A stretch of 5,375 nucleotides of DNA from Candidatus Aerophobota bacterium (GTDB lineage: Bacteria; Aerophobota; Aerophobia; Aerophobales; JAGGXI01), in NCBI GenBank assembly GCA_021163155.1, contig JAGGXI010000079.1, forward strand, positions 1 through 5,375, read 5' to 3'. Both the position numbers and the translations under genes were made by a program. Each line of letters opens with the position of its first letter. Positions within the stretch are counted from its first letter, which is position 1. Of the stretch, positions 1-5,375 are shown piece after piece. Under the pieces are notes generated by a model. It saw only the letters and a list, made by a program, of their open reading frames with translations. It made no database searches and had not been told where the DNA came from.

Positions 1-951
1 GAAAGAGAAACTGATATTGGGGGAAATGGCGCCTTGCTTTGCTGTAAGGCTACCGATAAATGCAACCAATGCTCTGCTTGCCTGGTAAAAGAGAGAATAA
101 AGGATGTTAAATACCATTCTTGTATTTCTCTTCTCACTGATTCAGAGGTAAAAGAGGTAAAAAAAGAGAGAGGTAATTTCTATGTAACAGTGAAAGAGAA
201 ATGCTCCTCTCATGGCCAAAAATTCAAAGAAACAACCCTTACCATAAGTGCTCTCATTGTAGCTACTGGTTTTTCTCCTTTTGATGCTCGCAAAAAACCG
301 CATTTTGGTTATGGAAGGTATGAGCGGGTAATTACAGGCTTAGATTTAGAAAAAATGCTACTTCAGCAAAATAAAATTATTCCAGCAAATAAGGTTGCTT
401 TTATTCAATGTGTAGGTTCTCGTGATAGAGCCGTAGGAAATAATTACTGTTCAAGGGTGTGCTGTAAGTATGCTTTAAGAATGGCAAATCTTCTTAAGTA
501 TCAAAGCCCTGAGATTAATATAACTATCTTTTATATCGACCTTCAATTATTTGAAAAGGGATTTTTGGAATTTTACCAGAAGTGCAGGGAGAGTATAAGA
601 TTTATTCAAGCTATTCCTGTAGAAATTAACCAAGTTCTCTCTGATAAAGTCCGTTTAAAATATGAAAATATTAAAAAGGGAGAAATTATAAAAGAAGATT
701 ATGATTTGGTGGTTCTCTCTATAGGTATTACTCCCAGAGAAGATGCCAAAGCCCTATCGGATATTCTTGATATAAATAGAGGAGAATACGGATTTTATGA
801 GAGTTTAACTCCAAATGAGACTACTAAGACTCAGAAAAAAGGGATTTTCCTTGCCGGAACCTGCCAGGGACCAAAAAATATTAATCAAAGTATAGCCCAT
901 GCAGAAGAAGCGGCAGAAAAAACCCTCTCTTTTTTAAAGGAAAAAAGGTGA
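1..951 (+). CDS. hdrA: HdrA-like FAD/iron-sulfur oxidoreductase subunit, 5'-partial
   Basis: The reading frame is open from base 1, so the gene is cut by the window edge; 316 codons are visible. The TTG at 34 is not a credible start, because HdrA-like sequence (a GGNG motif after what is normally the FAD-ribose glutamate region) continues upstream of it. Visible residues 14-27 carry five cysteines (CC, then CxxCxxC). A Rossmann-type segment follows, then the HdrA signature QCVGSRD...YCSRVCC with Cys137, Cys150, Cys154 and Cys155. This spacing matches the [4Fe-4S] site in the thioredoxin-reductase-like domain of HdrA. A typical FAD-closing motif (GIFLAGTCQGPK, then SIAHAEEAA) sits near the end. 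The protein stops there, without the C-terminal ferredoxin domain of canonical HdrA, which makes it QmoA-like in form. The role is inferred: a cytoplasmic FAD/Fe-S electron carrier working with the next two gene products. The family call is firm; the partner and direction of electron flow are not shown. Confidence 0.9.
   Translation, partial: ERETDIGGNGALLCCKATDKCNQCSACLVKERIKDVKYHSCISLLTDSEVKEVKKERGNFYVTVKEKCSSHGQKFKETTLTISALIVATGFSPFDARKKPHFGYGRYERVITGLDLEKMLLQQNKIIPANKVAFIQCVGSRDRAVGNNYCSRVCCKYALRMANLLKYQSPEINITIFYIDLQLFEKGFLEFYQKCRESIRFIQAIPVEINQVLSDKVRLKYENIKKGEIIKEDYDLVVLSIGITPREDAKALSDILDINRGEYGFYESLTPNETTKTQKKGIFLAGTCQGPKNINQSIAHAEEAAEKTLSFLKEKR
936..951 (+). promoter_or_regulatory. 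Shine-Dalgarno and GTGA stop/start overlap between the two hdrA-like genes
   Basis: AAAGG at 936-940 lies 7 nt before a GTG start at 948. That GTG shares bases with the TGA stop of the upstream gene (949-951). The 4-bp overlap suggests translational coupling and roughly equal synthesis of the two HdrA-like subunits. The GTG is preferred as start because the conserved HdrA N-terminus (GVFICKCGGSI) begins three codons later. Confidence 0.7.
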
Positions 952-2576
952 AAAAAGGCGTATTTATCTGTAAATGTGGCGGGAGCATAAACAATATTGA
1001 CTTTCAAGCTATATCCAATTATATCCATAGTTTTAATCAGATTGATTGTATTAAAGAAAGTCAGGCTTTCTGTTTACCAGAAGGAAAGGATTTAATAAAA
1101 GGGGAAATTATTGATTCTACTTTAGATAGAGTAATTATTATTGGATGTTCACTCGAAGAAAAGAGAAAAATATTTGAGGGAATTTTAAAAGAATGTGGAT
1201 TAAGCCCTCAAGCGCTTACAATGGTTAATATTAGAGAGAGATGTGCCTGGGTCCATCAAGATAAGAGGAGAGCTACCGAGAAGGCGAAGAGACTGATAAA
1301 AGCTGGTATTAGTCATTCTTCCTTACTTAAGATTTTTGAGGAAGAAGATATTTCTGTAAATAAAAATGTTCTTGTTGTTGGAGGAGGAATAGCCGGGATA
1401 GAGGCCTCTCTTGAGTTGAGCAGGTTAGGATGTAAAGTTACTTTAGTAGAAAAAGAACCAGAGTTGGGTGGGAAAGTTAAAAGATTAGCTAATATTTATG
1501 AAATGAAACTAAAGCCCGGTGAGTTCTTATCAAAAAAGATTAAGCTGATAAAAGAAAGTGAAAATATAAAAGTATTAACTTCAACAGAACCTATAAAGAT
1601 TGAGGGGAATTTGGGCAACTTCACTGTTAAATTAAATAAATTAAGCGAAGAGATTACTATTAAAGTGGGAGCTATTATTTTGTCTGTTGGATGTCAGGCA
1701 AAATTTATGCGGAAAGATTATGGTTTTGATTTAAGCAGGAGTGTTATCACTCATCTTCAACTGGAAAAGCTATTTATTAATGGAGAAGAAATTCCTCAAA
1801 CTATCTGCTTTCTTCTTGATTTTGCCAATAAAAGCTCAAGAATCTCTTTTCTCTCTGCTTTAAAAAATGCTCTTCTTATTAAAGAAAAGGTTGCAAGTGA
1901 GGTTTTTATTCTTTATCGTCAAATGCAGGTTTCAGGGTATCATTTAGAGAAACTTTATGGAGAAGCCAGAGAAAAAGGAATAATATTTTTTAAGTATGAA
2001 GATTCTCCAGAAATTTCCTTTGAGCACTCTCTTGTAAACATTTCTGTTTTTGACCCTTTGCTTAAGAAGAGGGTAGGTATATCTTCTCATCTTTTAGTAG
2101 TAGAAGAGGAGATTATGCCGATGAGTGAATTTAAAGAATTGGGCCTTGATTCTAAAGGTCTTTATCAGGAAGAGAATATCTGGCTTTATCCAGCAGAATC
2201 TAATAGAAGAGGGATATTTTTTGCCGGGGAATGCCGCGAACAGGAAGATGTTTTTGAGGCACTAACCGATGCTCGTGCTGTTGCTGGTAAGGTATATAAT
2301 TTATTGAGAAGAGGAAAAATAACAGTTAATTTAAACCGAGCAGTAGTAGAAGTTGAAAAGTGTGCTCTTTGCTTAAATTGTATTCGTTCCTGTCCTTATG
2401 AAGCGATAGGAAAAGAATTTTATAAAGATGAGGACCGTTATGCAGCTAAAGTGGATAAACTTAGCTGCCAGGGATGTGGAATCTGTAGTAGTATCTGCCC
2501 TGCAGGAGCTATTCAGCTTACCCAATATGAGAATGAGCAGATTATAACAGAGTGCGCATCTTTACTTACAGATTGA
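948..2576 (+). CDS. hdrA: Second HdrA-like FAD protein with two C-terminal [4Fe-4S] ferredoxin motifs
   Basis: This 542-residue protein has full HdrA-type architecture. The N-terminal HdrA domain (GVFICKCGGSI, residues 4-14, through NIRERCAWVHQDK near 100) carries scattered cysteines at 8, 10, 34, 42, 68, 82 and 99. A FAD-binding Rossmann motif GGGIAG follows at 145-150, with the ribose-binding acidic residue at Glu168 (VEKEPELGGK). Near the C-terminus are two [4Fe-4S] motifs: Cys472/475/478/482-Pro and Cys507/510/513/517-Pro. The oddity is at residues 291-301. Where HdrA proteins, including the upstream paralog, have a four-cysteine cluster site, this one has Asp and Ser/Ser/Phe and a loop about eight residues shorter. 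The FAD-closing motif is also altered (GIFFAGECREQED instead of GIFLAGTCQGPK). The protein ends after the ferredoxin domain and the MvhD domain is encoded separately just downstream, so HdrA plus MvhD reproduces the domain order of QmoB. Likely role: a cytoplasmic electron-transfer or bifurcating subunit supplying MetVF. Fold and family are firm; function is inferred from context. Confidence 0.9.
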   Translation: MKKGVFICKCGGSINNIDFQAISNYIHSFNQIDCIKESQAFCLPEGKDLIKGEIIDSTLDRVIIIGCSLEEKRKIFEGILKECGLSPQALTMVNIRERCAWVHQDKRRATEKAKRLIKAGISHSSLLKIFEEEDISVNKNVLVVGGGIAGIEASLELSRLGCKVTLVEKEPELGGKVKRLANIYEMKLKPGEFLSKKIKLIKESENIKVLTSTEPIKIEGNLGNFTVKLNKLSEEITIKVGAIILSVGCQAKFMRKDYGFDLSRSVITHLQLEKLFINGEEIPQTICFLLDFANKSSRISFLSALKNALLIKEKVASEVFILYRQMQVSGYHLEKLYGEAREKGIIFFKYEDSPEISFEHSLVNISVFDPLLKKRVGISSHLLVVEEEIMPMSEFKELGLDSKGLYQEENIWLYPAESNRRGIFFAGECREQEDVFEALTDARAVAGKVYNLLRRGKITVNLNRAVVEVEKCALCLNCIRSCPYEAIGKEFYKDEDRYAAKVDKLSCQGCGICSSICPAGAIQLTQYENEQIITECASLLTD

Positions 2577-2587
2577 GGGAGAAAATG
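2575..2587 (+). promoter_or_regulatory. Shine-Dalgarno that fixes the mvhD start
   Basis: GAGGGAG at 2575-2581 lies just before the ATG at 2585, with GAGG six nt away. This picks ATG 2585 over an in-frame GTG at 2552, which lies inside the upstream gene and would add eleven residues unlike the family N-terminus. Confidence 0.75.
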
Positions 2588-2980
2588 GAATTTGAGCCAG
2601 AAATTGTAATTTTTTGTTGTCAATATTGTACTGAAGCAGCCGATACTGCTGGAGCATCTCATTTAGGATATCCTGCCAATATTAAGCTGATGGAACTTCC
2701 TTGCTCAGGGAAGATAAGTATTATTTATCTGCTTAAAGCTTTTGAAGAAGGAGCGGACGGGGTATGTGTAATTGGTTGCGAGGAAGGTGCTTGCCACTTT
2801 TTAAGGGGCAACCTTAGGGCTAAGAAGGTAGTGGAATATACTCAAAAGATTCTTGAAGAGATAGGCATAAATAAAGAAAGGCTAAAAATGTTCAATCTTT
2901 CATCCTTAGAGAGTCAAAAGTTTGTTCAAATATCTAAAGAGATAACAGAGAAAATAAGAGAGTTAGGGCCTATTTTTTAA
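2585..2980 (+). CDS. mvhD: MvhD/FlpD-family [2Fe-2S] electron-transfer subunit
   Basis: This is a 131-residue protein, a normal length for stand-alone MvhD. In methanogens MvhD links hydrogenase (MvhAG) or formate dehydrogenase to HdrA and carries a [2Fe-2S] cluster. The family cysteines are present: Cys12 and Cys15 (FCCQYC), Cys40 (PCSGK), and Cys65 and Cys70 (GCEEGACHF), followed by RGNLRAKK, as is usual. The adjacent Cys11 is extra. Two familiar positions differ from the pattern I expect: GCE instead of GCH, and PCSGK instead of PCSGR. The gene begins 8 nt after the second hdrA-like gene and ends 12 nt before metV. It most likely docks on the ferredoxin end of the preceding HdrA-like protein and passes electrons to or from an outside partner such as MetV or a dehydrogenase. 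No hydrogenase or formate dehydrogenase gene is visible here, so that partner is unknown. Confidence 0.92.
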   Translation: MEFEPEIVIFCCQYCTEAADTAGASHLGYPANIKLMELPCSGKISIIYLLKAFEEGADGVCVIGCEEGACHFLRGNLRAKKVVEYTQKILEEIGINKERLKMFNLSSLESQKFVQISKEITEKIRELGPIF

Positions 2981-2992
2981 AAGGGGAAAAAG
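2981..2992 (+). promoter_or_regulatory. Ribosome binding site of metV
   Basis: The 12-nt gap between mvhD and metV consists of AAGGGG (2981-2986) plus an A-rich spacer of six nt before ATG 2993. It leaves no room for a promoter or terminator and supports co-transcription. Confidence 0.65.
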
Positions 2993-3673
2993 ATGATTAT
3001 TGCTGAAAGAAAGCCGATAAAAGAGATAGAGAAGATGATTATGCCTTATAAAAAGGTTCTCATAGTTGGTTGTAATACTTGCGTTACTATTTGTATGGCT
3101 GGAGGAGAAAAAGAGGTAGATATTCTTGCTTCTTCTCTTAATCTTCTTTTTAAAAGCAAGCATAAAGAGATAGAGTTTATAAAGAGAGTAGTAGAAAGGC
3201 AATGTGAGAAGGAATTTGTTGAGGAATTAAAAGAAGATATAGCCTCTGTTGAGGCGGTTTTATCTTTGGGTTGTGGTGTTGGTGTACAAAAAATTGTAGA
3301 GGTATTTCCTCATATACCAGTATACCCGGGTTTGAATACAAAATCTATTGGTGCTCCCGAAGAGGAAGGGGTCTGGAAAGAGAAATGTGTAGCCTGTGGC
3401 GATTGTATACTGGATAAAACTGGAGGTATCTGTCCTATCGCTCGTTGTTCTAAAAAACTCCTTAACGGTCCTTGTGGTGGGTCCCAGGACGGTAAATGTG
3501 AAATTGATAAAAACTTAGACTGTGCCTGGCAGTTAATTTATGATCGTCTGAAGCTTTTAGGCAAATTAGATCAATTGGAAGAGATTATTCCAGTTAGAGA
3601 TTGGTCAAAGGCTAATGATGGTGGTCCAAGAGAAGTTATTCGTGAGGATGTGAGATTAAAAAATGGAAAGTAA
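2993..3673 (+). CDS. metV: MetV, cysteine-rich partner subunit of methylene-THF reductase
   Basis: This is a 226-residue protein of the 'methylene-tetrahydrofolate reductase C-terminal' (MetV) family, which forms the MetVF-type enzyme with MetF in acetogens and other anaerobes. The N-terminal part has the family motif GCNTCVTICMAGGEKEV (Cys27, Cys30, Cys34), then Cys71 and an LGCGVGVQ segment (Cys94). The C-terminal part is a dense cysteine region: Cys132/135/138 (CVACGDC), Cys147, Cys152 (CPIARC), Cys161 (NGPCGG), Cys169 and Cys177. The NGPCGG...GKCE stretch is characteristic of the family. Enough ligands exist for more than one Fe-S cluster or a cluster plus zinc; the sequence cannot say which. 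The known role is an electron-entry or scaffold subunit for the flavin enzyme MetF. The ATG has a good Shine-Dalgarno, and the gene's last 11 bp overlap metF, as expected for a stoichiometric pair. The position between mvhD and metF suggests that MetV bridges the Hdr module and MetF. Confidence 0.93.
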   Translation: MIIAERKPIKEIEKMIMPYKKVLIVGCNTCVTICMAGGEKEVDILASSLNLLFKSKHKEIEFIKRVVERQCEKEFVEELKEDIASVEAVLSLGCGVGVQKIVEVFPHIPVYPGLNTKSIGAPEEEGVWKEKCVACGDCILDKTGGICPIARCSKKLLNGPCGGSQDGKCEIDKNLDCAWQLIYDRLKLLGKLDQLEEIIPVRDWSKANDGGPREVIREDVRLKNGK

Positions 3674-4580
3674 TTTAAAGAAAGTATTGGAAAAGGGTGA
3701 GTTTGCGGTAACGGTTGAGCTTGGTCCTCCAAAAGATTCAAGAAGGGGGATTATTGAGAGAAAAGGAGAATTACTTAAGGATTATGCTGATGCCATTAAT
3801 GTTACTGATAATCAGACAGCTATTGTGAGAATGTCCAGTATCGCTGCATGTGCTATTTTAAAGCAGATGGGGATAGAACCTGTAATGCAGATGGTTTGCC
3901 GAGATAGAAATAGAATTGCTATGCAAAGCGATATCTTTGGAGCTTATGCTCTGGGTGTTAAAAATATTTTATGTTTAAGTGGTGACCATCAGAAATTTGG
4001 TAACCATCCTACATCTAAAGGTGTCTTTGATATAGACTCTACCCAGTTAATTCAGATGGTAAAGAAGATGCGCGATGAGGGAGAAGTGTTAGGGGGAGAT
4101 AAGATTAAAGAGCCTCCTCATTTGCTGTTTATTGGAGCAGCAGCTAATCCTTTTGCTGACCCTTTTGAGTTTCGAGCTATCCGTTTGGCTAAAAAAATAC
4201 GTGCAGGAGCTAATTTCATTCAAACTCAAGCTGTCTTTAATGTAGAGAAATTCAAAGAGTGGATGAAGATGGTTAGAGATAAAGGGCTGGATAAAAAAGT
4301 GTATATTCTTGCTGGAATTATTCCTATTAAATCTGCCCGAATGGCTGCCTATATGAAAGAAGAGGTTGCAGGATTGAATGTGCCTCAAGAGATAGTGGAT
4401 AGAATGAAGGGAGCAGCTGATGCCAAAAAGGAAGGGATGAGGATATCTTTAGAGATTATTGAACAGATGAAGTCTATAAAAGGAGTGCATGGTATTCATA
4501 TTATGGCTGTAGGTTGGGAAAAGATTGTTCCCAGTATAGTAGATGATGCAGGACTTTTTCCACGACCAAAATTTACTTAA
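3663..4580 (+). CDS. metF: Methylenetetrahydrofolate reductase MetF
   Basis: This 305-residue protein is close to the usual length of bacterial MetF (E. coli about 296). It is a TIM-barrel flavoprotein that reduces 5,10-methylene-THF to 5-methyl-THF in the methyl branch. Motifs seen: FAVTVELGPPK with the catalytic glutamate Glu19; AINVTDN at 44-50; LCLSGDH with Asp108, the flavin-side aspartate; FIGAAANPF at 156-164; FIQTQAVF, where Gln189 matches the substrate-binding glutamine; and a C-terminal HIMAVGWE...LFPRP. All expected catalytic positions are therefore present. The ATG at 3663 lies inside the end of metV (11-bp overlap). The nearest GAGG (3644-3647) is 15 nt away and only GTGAG (3650-3654) is well placed, so initiation probably depends on translation of metV. 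There is no NAD(P)H-binding domain, consistent with electrons arriving through MetV and the upstream Hdr subunits. The enzyme family is near certain; the electron donor is inferred. Confidence 0.97.
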   Translation: MESNLKKVLEKGEFAVTVELGPPKDSRRGIIERKGELLKDYADAINVTDNQTAIVRMSSIAACAILKQMGIEPVMQMVCRDRNRIAMQSDIFGAYALGVKNILCLSGDHQKFGNHPTSKGVFDIDSTQLIQMVKKMRDEGEVLGGDKIKEPPHLLFIGAAANPFADPFEFRAIRLAKKIRAGANFIQTQAVFNVEKFKEWMKMVRDKGLDKKVYILAGIIPIKSARMAAYMKEEVAGLNVPQEIVDRMKGAADAKKEGMRISLEIIEQMKSIKGVHGIHIMAVGWEKIVPSIVDDAGLFPRPKFT

Positions 4581-4584
4581 AGAT

Positions 4585-4593
4585 AAGGGAGGT
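4585..4593 (+). promoter_or_regulatory. Strong Shine-Dalgarno of acsE
   Basis: AAGGGAGGT is a near-perfect match to the anti-Shine-Dalgarno complement, with GGAGG six nt before ATG 4599. It fills most of the 18-nt gap after metF. It is the strongest ribosome binding site in the window, in contrast to the weak one of metF. Confidence 0.8.
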
Positions 4594-4598
4594 AAACT

Positions 4599-5375
4599 AT
4601 GTTTATTGTAGGAGAGAAGATTAATACCAGTCTTAAAGGTCTTGAAGAGGCAGTTGCCAATAAAGATGAGAAATTCTTTCAAGAATTAGCTAAAAAGCAG
4701 GTAGAGCATGGGGCAAATGTAGTAGATGTGAATGTTGGCACAAGAATACATACAGAAGTTGAGGATATGCGCTGGATGGTAAGGATAGTTCAGGAGGTAG
4801 TGGATGTTCCTTTATCTATAGATAGTCCAAATTTTAAAGCAATAGAGGCTGGCCTGGCGGAGCATAAAGGTAAAGCGATGGTAAATTCCATTACTGCAGA
4901 AAAAGAGAGGATAGAGCAGATTCTTCCTCTTGTGCAAAAGTTTCATAGTAAGGTAGTTGCTTTAACTATGGATGATAACGGTATTCCGGATGATGCTGAA
5001 AAAAGGTATAAAATTGCTCAATATTTAATAAAGGTATTAACAGAATCAGGCATTCCTCCTGAGGATATCTATATCGACCCTATGATACGGCCTATTAGCA
5101 CCGATTCAAAATGTGGAATAGCTATCCTTGAGGCTATAAAAAAAATTAAAACCTCCTTTAAAGAGGTTCATGTTATTTGCGGATTAAGTAATATCTCTTT
5201 TGGTTTACCTAAAAGAGCTTTACTTAACAGAACATTTTTGTTAGTAGCTATGGCTATGGGATTGGATTCTGCAATTCTTGATCCATTGGATAAAAAAACA
5301 ATGGCAGCTTTAATAGCAGGGGAAGCTATTTTGGGTAGGGACGATTATTGCGCAAGGTATCTTGCTTCTTTTAGA
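4599..5375 (+). CDS. acsE: Methyltetrahydrofolate:corrinoid/iron-sulfur protein methyltransferase AcsE, 3'-partial
   Basis: The gene begins at ATG 4599 and is open to the window edge, with 259 codons visible. The Moorella enzyme is about 262 residues, so only a short tail should be missing. AcsE transfers the methyl group of 5-methyl-THF to the cobalt of the corrinoid iron-sulfur protein that serves CODH/acetyl-CoA synthase. It is a pterin-binding TIM barrel related to the middle domain of MetH and to MtrH. Visible signature elements: FIVGEKIN at the start; DVNVG at 43-47; SIDSPN with Asp75; VNS with Asn96; LTMDDNGIP at 122-130; YIDPMIRP with Asp160; GLSNISFG with Asn198; and LLNRTFL. These correspond to the folate-binding Asp75, Asn96, Asp160 and Asn199 of the Moorella protein. 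The location directly after metF places the last two methyl-branch steps side by side, and CODH/ACS or corrinoid-protein genes are likely downstream. MetH-type or other corrinoid methyltransferases are an alternative, but size and motifs favour AcsE. Confidence 0.93.
   Translation, partial: MFIVGEKINTSLKGLEEAVANKDEKFFQELAKKQVEHGANVVDVNVGTRIHTEVEDMRWMVRIVQEVVDVPLSIDSPNFKAIEAGLAEHKGKAMVNSITAEKERIEQILPLVQKFHSKVVALTMDDNGIPDDAEKRYKIAQYLIKVLTESGIPPEDIYIDPMIRPISTDSKCGIAILEAIKKIKTSFKEVHVICGLSNISFGLPKRALLNRTFLLVAMAMGLDSAILDPLDKKTMAALIAGEAILGRDDYCARYLASFR

Noticed and set aside
34-36. TTG as the start of the first HdrA-like gene.
   Set aside because: The frame is open to base 1 and the upstream codons (including GGNG) continue the HdrA FAD-domain sequence, so the true start lies outside the window.
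936-951. An A6G run at the junction of the two hdrA-like genes that resembles the dnaX-type slippery heptamer and could fuse the two frames by -1 frameshifting.
   Set aside because: In the upstream gene's frame the codons are GAA AAA AGG TGA, so the heptamer is not in the phase needed for tandem slippage. No obvious downstream stem is seen, and a good GTG start with a Shine-Dalgarno explains the junction.
2552-2584. GTG 2552 as the start of mvhD, giving a 25-bp overlap with the preceding gene.
   Set aside because: The added residues do not fit the family N-terminus, and ATG 2585 has a well-spaced GAGGGAG.
2963-3202. Minus-strand open frame of 79 codons.
   Set aside because: It lies opposite mvhD/metV coding sequence, its product is low-complexity (Lys/Ser/Phe-rich) with no motif, and the + strand genes are clearly real.
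4089-4388. Minus-strand open frame of 99 codons.
   Set aside because: It is antisense to the conserved core of metF, with no recognisable domain; it is a shadow of the real gene.
4581-4598. Possible terminator or promoter between metF and acsE.
   Set aside because: The 18-nt gap is almost wholly ribosome binding site and spacer; no hairpin or T-run fits.
4449-4682. Minus-strand open frame of 77 codons spanning the metF-acsE junction.
   Set aside because: It overlaps two well-supported genes and the acsE ribosome binding site, and its product has no family features.

Overview
The window is a single-strand (+), tightly packed block of six genes. It carries the late methyl branch of a bacterial Wood-Ljungdahl (reductive acetyl-CoA) pathway joined to an Hdr-type flavin/iron-sulfur electron-transfer module. 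The DNA is AT-rich, with AGA/AGG arginine codons favoured, and TGA ends the first two genes, so the standard bacterial code applies. These features suggest an anaerobic, low-GC bacterium that fixes or oxidises one-carbon units with folate: an acetogen, a syntroph or an uncultivated relative. The sequence alone does not settle the phylum. Folate-type MetF/MetV/AcsE argue for a bacterium rather than a methanogen.

Layout: (1) 1-951, the C-terminal part of a HdrA-like FAD/Fe-S protein whose start lies before the window; (2) 948-2576, a second, divergent HdrA-like protein ending in two [4Fe-4S] ferredoxin motifs; (3) 2585-2980, a stand-alone MvhD-type [2Fe-2S] protein; (4) 2993-3673, MetV; (5) 3663-4580, MetF; (6) 4599 to the window end, AcsE, missing at most a few C-terminal codons. 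Gaps are 8-18 nt and two junctions overlap (4 and 11 bp). I see no internal promoter or terminator, so this reads as the interior of one operon that extends in both directions.

Working model: MetF reduces methylene-tetrahydrofolate to methyl-tetrahydrofolate. AcsE passes the methyl group to the corrinoid iron-sulfur protein that feeds CODH/acetyl-CoA synthase. MetV is the cysteine-rich partner of MetF. The HdrA-HdrA-MvhD set would bring electrons to MetVF, or take them away in the oxidative direction. The best-known parallel is the metVF-hdrABC-mvhD cluster of Moorella thermoacetica. Here no hdrB or hdrC lies between the Hdr genes and metVF, and there are two unlike HdrA paralogs. The first keeps the four-cysteine cluster site of the HdrA thioredoxin-reductase-like domain but has no C-terminal ferredoxin domain. 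The second has lost that site but has the ferredoxin domain. Together with MvhD this looks like a QmoA plus split-QmoB arrangement attached to a methylene-THF reductase. That is the most interesting point of the window.
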